Notes: a model not told the origin generated them from the letters alone. Shown: positions 16,509-25,445, counted from the first letter of the stretch. The stretch: DNA of 37,040 nt from Burkholderiaceae bacterium (GCA_011525945.1 WYBJ01000189.1:1-37040), one strand, 5' to 3'. Numbers and translations: made by a program.

Positions 16509-17621
16509 CTATCTCGGCAAGCCCCGCTCCGCCAGCGCCAGCAGCGCCGTCGCGATGAGGTAGATCGCCCCGATGATGTAGAAGCTCGCGGCGATTCCCT
16601 GAGCCTCGGCAATGAAACCCATCAGCGCCGGTGTCACGATGGCGCCCAACCGCACCACGGCGCTGCGCAGGCCGACACTCACACCGTGGCGCCCGCCCGG
16701 GACGCCATGGGTGAGCACGGCGTACATGAGCGGCTGACTCATACCTTGCGAGATGCCGCGCACCGCGGCCGCTATGGCGAGCAGCAGGAACACGGGCGCG
16801 AGCAACGGCGTGAGGCAGATCGCGGTCAGCGAGACGACGGTGCATACGATCACGAGGCGATTGGCGTGCATGCGCCGTTGCGCCGCCGCCGCCGCGAGCG
16901 AGCCGAACACCCCCGAGAGCTCGGCGATCGAGACCAGCATGCCGATCAGCGTGCCGCTCATGCCGGTCTCGTTCAGATGCACCACGAAAAGCGAGCTCTG
17001 GATCGCGCCCGAAGCGTTACGCAGAAAGCTCGCGGCGAGTATGAACGCCACCGCCGGCACCAGCGCGAGCCGCAACGCCTGCTTGTGCGCCGTCCAGTTT
17101 GGCAGCAGTGCTGCGAGGTTCGGGCGCACGTTCGAGCGCGGATCGGCGGGCGAGCGCGTGCCGGCGCTCGCCGCGATGATGCCGGCAGCAGCCGCCGATA
17201 CGCAGGCGAACGCGGCCCAGGCGCCGAACACGTCCCAGGCCGCGCCCACCACCACCGGGCCGATGAAAGTCCCGACGCGGGTGGCGACACTGTAACGTGC
17301 CAGTATCGCGGTATCGCCGTGGCTCGTCTGCATGCTCCACGTCTGCGAGGCAGCCAGACCGAGACTGGTGGCGAGCCCGAGCAGCAACTGCAGCATGCCG
17401 AGAACCGCGAACCAGCCCGTCATCGGGAACAGCAGCGGCAGCAAGATACTGCACGCCGCCACCCACACGAGCACCCGGCGCGTGCCGAGCTCGTCCATGA
17501 TGATGCCGCCATGAATCGACAGTACCGCAGGCAATACCGAGCGCGCCGAGATGATGAGGCCGATCTGGGCGGCGTTCAGGCCCACGGCGACCGCGTACAG
17601 CGGCACCGCCACCGAGAGCAT
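16509..17621 (-). CDS. MFS transporter (start probably upstream at a CTG)
   Basis: 370 residues from the first ATG, with about 11-12 hydrophobic segments, typical of an inner-membrane major facilitator. SARSVLPAVLSIHGGIIMDELGTRR carries the loop 2-3 region. The ATG at 17621 would cut the first helix in half. The same frame continues upstream without ATG, GTG or TTG, encoding TLATLGAGLFTNGVWD, a normal MFS helix 1 beginning, back to an in-frame TGA. A CTG at 17709-17711 lies two bases after the neighbouring CoA-transferase stop, with AGGTGATC just upstream, an excellent match to the ribosomal anti-Shine-Dalgarno. A CTG start at 17711 (400 residues) is therefore likely. Substrate unknown; the operon context suggests an organic acid. 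Confidence 0.85.
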   Translation of the reverse strand: MLSVAVPLYAVAVGLNAAQIGLIISARSVLPAVLSIHGGIIMDELGTRRVLVWVAACSILLPLLFPMTGWFAVLGMLQLLLGLATSLGLAASQTWSMQTSHGDTAILARYSVATRVGTFIGPVVVGAAWDVFGAWAAFACVSAAAAGIIAASAGTRSPADPRSNVRPNLAALLPNWTAHKQALRLALVPAVAFILAASFLRNASGAIQSSLFVVHLNETGMSGTLIGMLVSIAELSGVFGSLAAAAAQRRMHANRLVIVCTVVSLTAICLTPLLAPVFLLLAIAAAVRGISQGMSQPLMYAVLTHGVPGGRHGVSVGLRSAVVRLGAIVTPALMGFIAEAQGIAASFYIIGAIYLIATALLALAERGLPR

Positions 17622-17712
17622 GTCCCAGACACCGTTGGTGAAAAGCCCCGCGCCCAGCGTGGCGAGCGTCTCGCGGTCGTTGCGATCGGCGTCGGATTGT
17701 TGTTGTGGCAGC

Positions 17713-18930
17713 TCAGATCACCTTGCGGCTGCGGAAGCCCTCGATGTCGGCGGCGCTGTAGCCGATCGCGCCCAGCACCTCGTCGTTGTGCTCGCCGAGC
17801 TTCGGCGCCCGGCCCACGTGCGGCGGCGTCTCGGAGAAGTTCCAGGGCGACCCGTGCACCTTCAGCTTCTTGCCGTATTCGGGGTAGTCGATCTCGGTCA
17901 CGTAGCCGTTGGCGACCACGTCCGGGTCGTTCGACGCTTCCAGCAAGGTATTGATCGGCGCCGAGACGATGTCGGCGCCGCGCAACGCCTCCACCCACTT
18001 GTCGCGCGGCCCAGTCGCGAACAGCTCGTCCAGCAGCCGCAAGAGCTCCGCGCGCTTGTCCTCGGAATTGATGACCACGCCGAGATCGCCGAAACCCGCA
18101 GCGCTGAGCTGCGGGTAGAACCCGAGTGCGGTCATGGCGGTCTGCCACTTGCTCTTGCCGTTCAGCTGGAACACGAGCGGCTTGCCGTTCATGTCGTTGA
18201 AACTCGCGCTCATGCCCGGCCGCTCGGGCGTGCCGGTGATGCGCGCCTGACCAGTAACGGGATCGCGATCGCGCCACATTGCGGTCGTGAGCGTCCACCC
18301 CATCAGCCGTATCTGGCCGCCCAGCAGCGAGCAGTCCACCTTCTGGCCGATGCCGTACGTGCGCGCGCAATGCAATGCCGCCAGCATGCCGCCGAACGCG
18401 AGAATCGCGCAGGTCTCGTCGGCCACCGACACGATCCCCGTGCGCAGCGGCTGGCCGGGCGCGGAATAGGCCTGCGCGATTCCGCCCAACGCCTGCGCCA
18501 TCGAGTCGGTGCCCGGCAGCATCGCGTGCGGCCCCTTGGGGCCGTAGCCCGAGATCGAAACATAGACGAGCTTCGGATTGACCTTGCGCAACGCCTCGTA
18601 ACCGAAGCCGTTTTTCTCCGCCGCTCCAGGCCGGAAGTTCTGGCCGAAGATGTCGGCGCGGGCGACCAGACGGTGCAGGATCTCGCGCGCCTGCGGCGCT
18701 TTCATGTTGAGGGTGAGGCTCTTCACGCCCCGGTTGTTGGTCTCGAAGTAGGTGCTCGGCAGACCCGGAAAGATGCTCGATCCGCGTGAGTTGTCGCCCT
18801 TGTCCGGCACCTCGATCTTGATGACTTCGGCCCCGAGGTCGGCCATGAGCACATAAGGGACCGTGCCCGCCTGCGCGGTCGAGCAGGCGACGACCTTGAC
18901 ACCGTCGAGTGGGCCGCGTGGTAGCGTCAT
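17713..18930 (-). CDS. CaiB/BaiF family CoA transferase (class III)
   Basis: 405 residues. GTVPYVLMADLGAEVIKIE near the N-terminus, FETNNRGVKSLTLNMKAPQA, GYGPKGPHAMLPGTDSMAQA and the presumed catalytic Asp171 in VSVADETCAIL (aligned with Asp169 of formyl-CoA transferase) mark a class III CoA transferase. It would move CoA between a donor thioester and a carboxylic acid; substrates are not predictable. Unlike the racemase-like protein at 13196 it has no GHD histidine motif, so it is a transferase rather than a racemase. The start at ATG 18930 is chosen because family members begin just before GPLDGVKVV; the longer frame to 19362 crosses the divergent promoter region. The MFS gene follows immediately, implying an uptake-plus-activation pair. 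Confidence 0.9.
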   Translation of the reverse strand: MTLPRGPLDGVKVVACSTAQAGTVPYVLMADLGAEVIKIEVPDKGDNSRGSSIFPGLPSTYFETNNRGVKSLTLNMKAPQAREILHRLVARADIFGQNFRPGAAEKNGFGYEALRKVNPKLVYVSISGYGPKGPHAMLPGTDSMAQALGGIAQAYSAPGQPLRTGIVSVADETCAILAFGGMLAALHCARTYGIGQKVDCSLLGGQIRLMGWTLTTAMWRDRDPVTGQARITGTPERPGMSASFNDMNGKPLVFQLNGKSKWQTAMTALGFYPQLSAAGFGDLGVVINSEDKRAELLRLLDELFATGPRDKWVEALRGADIVSAPINTLLEASNDPDVVANGYVTEIDYPEYGKKLKVHGSPWNFSETPPHVGRAPKLGEHNDEVLGAIGYSAADIEGFRSRKVI

Positions 18931-19031
18931 GTGAGCACCCGTTGGAAATTGAGCAAGACGCCCGACCGCGGCATTCACAGATGCCGGCCGGCGCGCGGGA
19001 GTCAGCCTACCACGGCCCACCCGCCCGGCCA

Positions 19032-19080
19032 ACGCAAGCGCTCGGCGCGAACGCCGATAGGGGCATAATCGCGCTTGCGT
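19032..19080. promoter_or_regulatory. 10-bp inverted repeat around a -10-like box upstream of tctC
   Basis: In the 208-base divergent gap, ACGCAAGCGC (19032-19041) and GCGCTTGCGT (19071-19080) are perfect inverted copies with a 29-base spacer. The spacer ends with CATAAT (19064-19069), five of six matches to a sigma70 -10, so the right arm would cover the transcription start of the tctC gene at 19139. No good -35 is seen, which fits an activator-dependent promoter. The 8-mer CGCTTGCG recurs at 22346-22353 before the second tctC. Confidence 0.45.
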
Positions 19081-19138
19081 GAACCAACGGGCATGCGCTC
19101 GGGGTAGCAATCTCGCGTTCATCATGGAGGAGACCGCA

Positions 19139-20113
19139 ATGAGGCTGGCCGGGTATGTCGGTTCGTTCGTGCTGCTGGCGGCAAGTGCCGGCGCGGGCGC
19201 GCAAGGGTGGGCGCCGACCAAGAACGTGGAGATCGTGGCAGGCTCCGTACCGGGCGGCAGCAACGACCGCACCGCCCGTCTGATGGAGCGCGTGCTGAAC
19301 GCGCAGAAGGCCGTCCCGACCTCGATCACGGTCGTCAACAAGGCCGGCGGCGGCGGCAGCATCGCCTACACCTATGTGCACCAGCACCGCGGCGACCCGC
19401 ATTACCTCGCGATCGTCGGCACCGGGCTCATGAGCAACCAGATCATCGGCGCAAGCCCCCTCGGCTACCAGGACTTCACGCCGATCGCCACGCTCATGAA
19501 CGACTACGCGGTATTCGCGGTCGCCACGGAATCCGCGTTGAAGACGGGCAAGGATCTCGCCGAGCGTGTGAAAAAAGATCCGCGCGCGCTCACGGTCGGC
19601 TTCGCCAACGCGTTCGGCAGCACTCGGCACCAGGCAGTGGGATTGATGATCAAGACGCTCGGCGGCAATGCGCGCGATCTCAAACCAGTCGTGTTCAAGG
19701 GCTCGGCCGAAGCCATCACGGCGCTGCTGGGCGGACACATCGAGTACGTGGTCGTGGGCGCGGTGAACACCGTCTCGCACGTGGCCAACGGACGCATGCG
19801 TGTGCTTGCCGTAGCGGCGCCGAAGCGCCTGGGCGGGCCGCTGGCGGACGTGCCGACCTGGAAGGAACAGGGCGTGGATTTCGTCTCCGGATCGTGGCGC
19901 GGCATCGTCGCCGCCCAGGGCATCACCCAGGCACAGGTGGCCTACTGGGTGGCGACGCTGGGCAAGATGACCGAATCATCGGACTGGAAGAAGGATCTGG
20001 ACAAAAGCTACTGGACCGACGATTTCAGCACCGGCGACAAGCTGAGGAAAGATCTGGACGAGGAGTTCGCCGCCACCAAGGCGCTGCTGGGCGACCTGGG
20101 GCTGGCGAAATAG
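19139..20113 (+). CDS. Bug/TctC family tripartite tricarboxylate transporter substrate-binding protein
   Basis: 324 residues. A signal peptide (FVLLAASAGAGAQG, cleavage probably before QGW) targets it to the periplasm. The mature part has the Bug pattern: VEIVAGSVPGGSNDRTAR near the N-terminus, ITVVNKAGGGGSIAYTYVHQ forming the ligand loop, TVGFANAFGSTRHQAVGL and VVFKGSAEAITALLGGHIEY in the second lobe. Bug proteins bind carboxylates and pass them to TctA/TctB. GGAGGAG lies seven bases before the ATG at 19139, so upstream in-frame codons are excluded. It converges with tctA and is divergent from the CoA transferase. Confidence 0.92.
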   Translation: MRLAGYVGSFVLLAASAGAGAQGWAPTKNVEIVAGSVPGGSNDRTARLMERVLNAQKAVPTSITVVNKAGGGGSIAYTYVHQHRGDPHYLAIVGTGLMSNQIIGASPLGYQDFTPIATLMNDYAVFAVATESALKTGKDLAERVKKDPRALTVGFANAFGSTRHQAVGLMIKTLGGNARDLKPVVFKGSAEAITALLGGHIEYVVVGAVNTVSHVANGRMRVLAVAAPKRLGGPLADVPTWKEQGVDFVSGSWRGIVAAQGITQAQVAYWVATLGKMTESSDWKKDLDKSYWTDDFSTGDKLRKDLDEEFAATKALLGDLGLAK

Positions 20114-20137
20114 GTGAGGCAAATGCGCCGCAATGCG

Positions 20138-20160
20138 CGCCCGCTGACCCGGGCGGTTTT
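20138..20160 (+). terminator. Candidate intrinsic terminator after tctC
   Basis: CGCCCG (20138-20143) pairs with CGGGCG (20150-20155) around a 6-base loop, followed by G and TTTT (20157-20160). It lies 25 bases past the tctC stop and before the convergent tctA stop. The short T-tract makes it a weak to moderate terminator. Confidence 0.5.
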
Positions 20161-20208
20161 CCGGCCAGGGGCGAGGCGTCGAACGCCTGGCGCGATTGCG
20201 ACAGGCTC

Positions 20209-21729
20209 CTAGGCCGCCCCTTCGTCGGCCTTCTGGCTCTCGCGCATCGCCTTGATGCGTGCCAGCAGGATGGGCGCCGCGATCGACACCACCGACAGCG
20301 CCACCAATGTGATGCAGATCGTGCTGCCGACGAAAATCGACGGGTTGCCGTCCGAGATCGTCATGGCCTGGCGGAACGACTGCTCCATGATGCCGCCGAG
20401 CACGAGCGAGAGCACCATCGGAGCGAGCGGAATGTCGAGCTTGCGGAAGACGTAGCCGATCACGCCGAATCCCAATCCCAGGAACAGTTCCAGCACGTTG
20501 CCGTTGATCGCGTAGAGTCCGATGGTCGCGATCGCCAGGATGAGCGGCATGAGAATGCCGCCCGGGACGTAGAGCAGCCGCACGAACAGGCCGATCAGCG
20601 GAATGTTGAGAATCAGCAGCATGATGTTGCCGATGTACATGCTGTTGATCAGGCCCCACACGACATCCGGATTTTTCTGAAACAGCAGCGGCCCCGGCTG
20701 GATGCCGTACATGATGAACGCACCCAGCAGCACCGCGGTTGCGCCGCCGCCGGGGATGCCGAGCGAAAGCAGCGGCACCATGGCGCCGGCGGTATCGGAG
20801 TTGTTGGCCGCCTCGGGCCCGGCGACCCCCTCGGGCGCGCCGTGGCCGAACTGCTCCGGGTGCTTCGATACGCGCTTCTCCCACACGTAGGACATGATGG
20901 AGGCGATCGTGCCGCCCGCGCCGGGCAGCACGCCGATCACGAACCCCACCACGCTGCCGCGCAGGATCGGCTTCACCGATCGCCGGAACTCCTCGCGCGT
21001 GAGCCAGACGCTACCCTGAAGCTTGATGATTTCGGGGCGGATGCCCTTGGTCATCTCCTCCATCGACGTGAGCACTTCCGAGACCGCGAACAGACCCACC
21101 ACGGCGAGCACGAATCCGACGCCGTCTTGCAACTCCGGCACGCCGAACGTGAAACGCGGCTGACCGCTTTGCAGGTCGATGCCGACGGTGGCGATCATTA
21201 GCCCGAGAATGGTCGAGATCATCGCCTTCGCCGGCGAGCGGCCGGCAAGTGTCGACACCGCGGTCATCGCGAACAGCATCAGCGTGAAGTACTCGGCCGG
21301 CCCGAATTTAAGCGCCAGCGCCGTCAGCGGCAATGCGAACACGGTGAGCCCGACGACGCCGATCGTGCCGGCGATGAAGGAGGCAATGGCGGCGATCGCG
21401 AGCGCCGCCCCACCGCGGCCCTTCTTCGCCATCTGGTAGCCGTCCAGGGTCGTCATGACAGACGATGCCTCGCCCGGAGCATTGATCAGGATGGCGGTGG
21501 TCGAGCCGCCGTAGCGGGCGCCGTAGTAGATGCCGCACAGCATGATGAGCGCCGACGTGGGGTTCATGCCGTAGGTCACCGGGATGAGCAGCGCCATCGT
21601 GGCCGAAGGGCCGATACCCGGCAGCACGCCGATGACCGTGCCGAGAAAACAGCCGAGGAAGGTGTACCAGAGATTGATCGGCTGCAGACTGACCGCGAAA
21701 CCGTTCAGTATGTGGCTCAAGGATTCCAT
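20209..21729 (-). CDS. tctA: Tripartite tricarboxylate transporter large permease subunit (TctA)
   Basis: 506 residues of the TctA family (PF01970), the usual length with about 12 membrane helices. Signature segments are [60 protein letters not shown] and [20 protein letters not shown]; the paired PGxG re-entrant motifs are typical. It forms the transport pore with TctB and is fed by a periplasmic TctC. AGGAG precedes the ATG at 21729, and only seven bases separate it from the tctB stop, so the two are co-transcribed. Co-transport with sodium or protons is known for the family. Confidence 0.95.
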   Translation of the reverse strand: MESLSHILNGFAVSLQPINLWYTFLGCFLGTVIGVLPGIGPSATMALLIPVTYGMNPTSALIMLCGIYYGARYGGSTTAILINAPGEASSVMTTLDGYQMAKKGRGGAALAIAAIASFIAGTIGVVGLTVFALPLTALALKFGPAEYFTLMLFAMTAVSTLAGRSPAKAMISTILGLMIATVGIDLQSGQPRFTFGVPELQDGVGFVLAVVGLFAVSEVLTSMEEMTKGIRPEIIKLQGSVWLTREEFRRSVKPILRGSVVGFVIGVLPGAGGTIASIMSYVWEKRVSKHPEQFGHGAPEGVAGPEAANNSDTAGAMVPLLSLGIPGGGATAVLLGAFIMYGIQPGPLLFQKNPDVVWGLINSMYIGNIMLLILNIPLIGLFVRLLYVPGGILMPLILAIATIGLYAINGNVLELFLGLGFGVIGYVFRKLDIPLAPMVLSLVLGGIMEQSFRQAMTISDGNPSIFVGSTICITLVALSVVSIAAPILLARIKAMRESQKADEGAA

Positions 21730-21736
21730 GGCGCTC

Positions 21737-22204
21737 CTAGAACGGCAGTATGCCCTGTGGCAGCCGTACTTCGAGCTCCACGAACAGGAAATAGGTGAGA
21801 CTCGCGAACAGGAGCGCACTGGCGATGTTGGCGATCCACTTGCCGCGGTTGAACCAGGCCATCATCGGCAGCAGGTAGATCACGGTGGCGACGATGTAAC
21901 CGAGTTTCTCGAACGCGAGGAAATAGCAGCCGCTCCAGATCACGATGGCGAGCAGGACGGGGACGACCTTGCGATCGAATTGCGGCTCCTCTCCCGCTAG
22001 CGTGTCATCGTCCTTTTGCCGCGCCCGCCAGATTTCCGCGCCGAGGAAGCCGCAGGCGACCAGCATGGCGATCCCCAGCAGCCACGGGAACGCCTTCGGT
22101 CCCAGCGGATCTCCGATCTCGAGCACGGGAATCTGCGTGGTCGCGTACATGTAGACCAGCGTAAGAATCACGGTACAGGCAAGAATGACCCGGTCGGCCA
22201 GCAT
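21737..22204 (-). CDS. tctB: Tripartite tricarboxylate transporter small permease subunit (TctB)
   Basis: 155 residues, typical for TctB (PF07331), with about four membrane helices: RVILACTVILTLVYMYA, GPKAFPWLLGIAMLVACGFL, VVPVLLAIVIWSGCYFLAF and LLFASLTYFLFVELEV. The motif LGPKAFPWLLGI (positions about 34-45) is the characteristic DPLGPxxFP box. A strong ribosome site, GGGAGGAG, precedes the ATG at 22204; the longer open frame to 22597 is antisense to tctC. It is the first gene of the tctB-tctA unit and is divergent from the second tctC, an arrangement that replaces the classical tctCBA order. Confidence 0.93.
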   Translation of the reverse strand: MLADRVILACTVILTLVYMYATTQIPVLEIGDPLGPKAFPWLLGIAMLVACGFLGAEIWRARQKDDDTLAGEEPQFDRKVVPVLLAIVIWSGCYFLAFEKLGYIVATVIYLLPMMAWFNRGKWIANIASALLFASLTYFLFVELEVRLPQGILPF

Positions 22205-22376
22205 GATTGAACTCCTCCCGCGTGAAAGCGATTCGCAACCCCGTGCGACGCGGCCGATTATGGCATCATGCGCAGGCGAATTGCGCCCCGTCGGGTTTCG
22301 GGCCCGCGCCTCGGCACAACGTGGGACTCGCCGGCATGGCCGCGCCGCTTGCGCCTGACGCCGACACGGAGGATAT
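22205..22376. promoter_or_regulatory. Divergent promoter region between tctB and the second tctC
   Basis: 172 bases between divergent starts. It must supply transcription of tctBA and of the tctC-SDR-glyoxalase run. The 8-mer CGCTTGCG (22346-22353) also occurs in the inverted repeat before the first tctC. No convincing hexamers were found. Confidence 0.35.
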
Positions 22377-23363
22377 ATGCCTGCACCAAGCCGTATGCGA
22401 ATTTTTGCCTGCCTCGCGGCAGGCGTACTGGCCGGCGTCGCCGCCGCGACTGCATCCGCCCAGTCATACCCATCGAGGCCGATCGAGCTGGTCGTCCACA
22501 CCTCTGCGGGTAGCGGCGGCGACGTGCTGTCGCGGCGCATGGGGGAGATCGTGCGGGAGAAGAAGCTCCTTCCCGAACCGTTCCTGGTGGTGAACAAGAC
22601 CGGCGGCTCGGGCGTGATCGGGTTCTCCTACTTCAAGACCAAGCGCGGCGATCCGTACTACATGATGTCGGTCACCAGCACGCTGCTCGCGCTCGCCTAC
22701 CGGCCGGACGTGAAGATCACGCTCGACAACTACACGCCGCTTGCGCTGTATGCGATCGATCCGCAGGCGATCATGGTCGCGGCCGATTCGCCGTACAAGA
22801 CGTTCCAGGATCTGATGGCTGCGATCAAGCGCGACCCCGGAGCATTCACCGCGGCAACCACTTCGGCTACCGGCACCGGGCGCCTGGTGATCTTCAAGAT
22901 GGAGAAGGCGGCAGGGCTCAAGATCAAGTTCGTCACCTTCAAGGGCGGCGGCGATGCGGTCACATCGGTTGCCGGTGGGCACACCCAGTTCACGACGGAG
23001 AACCTGAGCGAGGGAATCGGCCTGGTCGAAGGTCAGAAGCTGCGCGTGCTCGCGGTCACCACCGACAAACGCGTGCCGCACGCGCCCGACGTGCCGACTC
23101 TGAAGGAACTCGGTTACGACATCGAGGCCGGGACGCTACGCGGTTTTACCTTCACCGCGGGCGTGCCGAAGCAGGCGGTCGAGACGATGGAGGCCGCGCT
23201 CAGGCGCGCGCACGAAACGCCGGAGTGGAAGGAGTTCGCGCGCCGCAACCTCTACCAGGACGTGTTCCTCGGGAGCGAGGACTTCAGCGCGTTCCTGCAG
23301 AAGAAGATGGTGGAGTACAGCGAGTTCTACGACGCGATCGGGCTGGGCAAGACGAAGAAATAA
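22377..23363 (+). CDS. Bug/TctC family substrate-binding protein
   Basis: 328 residues. The signal peptide (IFACLAAGVLAGVAAATASA, cleavage before QSYPSRP) is followed by the Bug fold: IELVVHTSAGSGGDVLSRRM, LVVNKTGGSGVIGFSYF as ligand loop, TTSATGTGRLVIFKM and VTFKGGGDAVTSVAGGHTQF in the second lobe. Loop features (LLPEPFLVVNK, KxKRGDPYY) resemble the tctC at 19139, so the two may be old duplicates with related ligands. GGAGG is close (four bases) to the ATG at 22377. Because it diverges directly from tctBA it is the likeliest cognate binding protein for that permease. Confidence 0.92.
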   Translation: MPAPSRMRIFACLAAGVLAGVAAATASAQSYPSRPIELVVHTSAGSGGDVLSRRMGEIVREKKLLPEPFLVVNKTGGSGVIGFSYFKTKRGDPYYMMSVTSTLLALAYRPDVKITLDNYTPLALYAIDPQAIMVAADSPYKTFQDLMAAIKRDPGAFTAATTSATGTGRLVIFKMEKAAGLKIKFVTFKGGGDAVTSVAGGHTQFTTENLSEGIGLVEGQKLRVLAVTTDKRVPHAPDVPTLKELGYDIEAGTLRGFTFTAGVPKQAVETMEAALRRAHETPEWKEFARRNLYQDVFLGSEDFSAFLQKKMVEYSEFYDAIGLGKTKK

Positions 23364-23461
23364 ACCGCGCCCGCTCGGCAACATCGAGCAACCGATGCCC
23401 CGAATGCCGGCACGCGAGGGGGCTTGCCTGCTTCTCGGTCAAACATTTCAGGGGTCAACGC

Positions 23462-24223
23462 ATGCAGCTTCAAGGCAAGGTGGCACTGGTCGCGGGGGCC
23501 GGGCGCAACAACGGCAGGGCGATCGCACTTGCCTTTGCGCGTGAGGGCGCCGACCTCATCCTTGTGGCTCGCGAGCGCAAAGCCGAGCTCGAAGGGGTTG
23601 CCGCCGAGTGCGAGAAGTCGGGCGTGCGGGTGCTGGCGCTTCTCGCCGATGTCAGCGCGCACGAGCAAGTAGAACGCGTCGTGCGCGAAGGCCTGAGCCG
23701 TTTCGGCCATGTCGATGTCGTGATGAGCGTGGCCGGGCGGCGGGCGCACCAGGATTTCTGGCAGATCAGCTACGAGGAGTGGCACAAGACCTTCGCCGTG
23801 AATCTGCACTCGACGTTCTACCTCGCGAAGGCGCTCGTGCCTTCGATGATGCAGCGGCGCAGCGGCAGCATCGTCGCGCTCGGCGGCATGGCAGCGATGA
23901 CGGCACAACCGCAGCGCGCGCACGTCATTGCTTCCAAGCACGGGCTCTACGGGCTGATCAAGGCGCTGGCCTACGAGCTCGGCCCTTACGGAATTCGAGC
24001 CAACTTGATCGCGCTTTCCACCATCGAGAACGTGCGCGCGAATCCCGAGTGGTACCCGGAGAAGAAGGACGGCCAGTACCCCGATGCAGAGCTCGCCTCG
24101 ATACCGCTCAAGCGCCTCGGCAAGCCGCAGGAAGTGGCCAACGTCGCCGTGTTTCTCGCGTCCGACCAGTCGTCCTACGTCACCGGCGACCGTATCCTCT
24201 GCATGGGCGGCAAGTACATGTAG
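23462..24223 (+). CDS. SDR-fold protein lacking catalytic Ser and Tyr
   Basis: 253 residues with a recognisable short-chain dehydrogenase fold: GAGRNNGRAIA (residues 12-22, a TGxxxGIG variant), a SVAGRR strand end (NNAG equivalent, 89-94), VNLHSTFYLAKA with Asn114, and YGIRANLIALSTIEN near the C-terminus. The catalytic Ser position is Gly142 in VALGGMAAM, and the Tyr of YxxxK is Val155 in HVIASKHG, while Lys159 is kept. The canonical Ser-Tyr-Lys chemistry is therefore not possible, although cofactor binding may persist. AGGGG precedes ATG 23462, and the frame upstream is non-coding. It lies between tctC (98 bases) and a glyoxalase-like gene (167 bases) on one strand. Function unknown: possibly a binding/regulatory protein or an SDR with different chemistry. 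Confidence 0.88.
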   Translation: MQLQGKVALVAGAGRNNGRAIALAFAREGADLILVARERKAELEGVAAECEKSGVRVLALLADVSAHEQVERVVREGLSRFGHVDVVMSVAGRRAHQDFWQISYEEWHKTFAVNLHSTFYLAKALVPSMMQRRSGSIVALGGMAAMTAQPQRAHVIASKHGLYGLIKALAYELGPYGIRANLIALSTIENVRANPEWYPEKKDGQYPDAELASIPLKRLGKPQEVANVAVFLASDQSSYVTGDRILCMGGKYM

Positions 24224-24390
24224 CGCTTTCTACGACCGATGCCTTTTGCTTCCGGTCACGGCCGCCGGTCTCGAACGGAAAAACGACGCCGAGCACGCTC
24301 CCGATGCCGATTGCCGAAGACCACTGGCCGCAAGAACCGGCACGCCTTATCCTTCGGCGCTGAGACCCGAAGTGCCATGAAGGAGCTGTC

Positions 24391-25281
24391 ATGTTCGTAC
24401 GCATCGACCACTTGATGATCTGCGTGCCGGATCTCGCCGCCGGCATCGAGCAATACCGCAATCTCGGCTTCAGCATGCATGCCGGCGGCGTGCACCCCGG
24501 CAAGGGCACGCACAACGCGATCGCGTTCAATCGCGACGACTACATCGAGCTGCTCGCGCTGCACGACCGCACCGAATACGAGCAGGCGTCAGCGACGATG
24601 CGCCGCGATGACGGGGCGCTGCCCGCTTTCCTCGCCGCCGGCGGCGGCATCCGCTACATCATCGTCCAGAGCGACGCGCTGGAAGCGGATATCGCGGCCA
24701 TGCGCGCGCGCGGGGTCGAAGTGAGCGACGCGCTGCCAGGCGCGCGACGCACGCTGCAGGGGCTCGAATTGCGCTGGAAGGCGGCGGTGCTCGGACCGGC
24801 GAATCCCTTGCCGATGTTCTTCATCGAGCACCTGACGCCGATCGAGGCGCGACGCACTCAGCTCCCGGGCGCCGGTCCGCATCCGAATGGCGTCACGGGC
24901 ATCGAGCGCGCGTATGTCGTGACACCCGACGCAAACGCCACCGCCGCGACCTACGCAAAGGTTCTCGGTATGCCGCAGCCGCCACTTACGAAAGGAACGG
25001 TCATCATGTCGGACATGGCGGTGTTTCAGATCGGACCCAACGGTATCGGCATCGCCCAACCCTACGCGGACGGGCCGGCGGCCGATGCGCTCGCCCGCCG
25101 TGGCCCGGGACCATTCCAGGCGCTCTATCGCACCGCATCGATGGGCGCGGCCGCGCGCTGGATACAGGCGCACGGCCTGCCGCCACTGCCGCGCGCTACG
25201 CGCAACACGGGCGAGCAGGCGATGCTGGCGCCGCCCGAGCTTGCCGGCGGTGCCTACATCGGCTTGGTCGGGCCGGAGTAA
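24391..25281 (+). CDS. VOC/glyoxalase-like domain protein
   Basis: 296 residues made of two beta-alpha-beta-beta-beta-like halves. The N-terminal FVRIDHLMICVPDLAAGIEQ and NAIAFNRDDYIELLAL are typical of glyoxalase-like domains (PF13468 type), with His7 and Glu about 53 as possible metal ligands. The second half begins near GVTGIERAYVVTPDANATAA. Such proteins act as metal-dependent dioxygenases, lyases or isomerases; the reaction is not predictable here. AGGAG is seven bases before the ATG. It is the last gene of the run with tctC and the degenerate SDR and converges with the alpha/beta-hydrolase gene. Confidence 0.85.
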   Translation: MFVRIDHLMICVPDLAAGIEQYRNLGFSMHAGGVHPGKGTHNAIAFNRDDYIELLALHDRTEYEQASATMRRDDGALPAFLAAGGGIRYIIVQSDALEADIAAMRARGVEVSDALPGARRTLQGLELRWKAAVLGPANPLPMFFIEHLTPIEARRTQLPGAGPHPNGVTGIERAYVVTPDANATAATYAKVLGMPQPPLTKGTVIMSDMAVFQIGPNGIGIAQPYADGPAADALARRGPGPFQALYRTASMGAAARWIQAHGLPPLPRATRNTGEQAMLAPPELAGGAYIGLVGPE

Positions 25282-25445
25282 CCGATCGCGCAGCCACGCA
25301 GCACGCGCATCCGGTGTCGCTGCGGAACGCCGTGTGTGCTCGCAGCGCGCGCGCCGCCGCCTCCATGGCCCGCGACCCTCGCCTGGTACATCGAGGCGGT
25401 CCGGGGCGCGAGCTGAGTCTGGTGTGAGCCGCCGGGGTGGCGTTT

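Noticed and set aside
20170..20190. AGGCGT-CGA-ACGCCT hairpin as a tctA terminator
   Set aside because: Reading on the minus strand, no T-tract follows the stem, so it does not qualify as an intrinsic terminator.
19207..21201. 664-residue plus-strand open frame
   Set aside because: Runs through tctC in another frame and antisense to tctA; repetitive Asp/Gln/His/Arg-rich composition and no motif.
22205..22597. N-terminal extension of the tctB frame
   Set aside because: Antisense to the start of tctC; a strong ribosome site and typical TctB length support ATG 22204.
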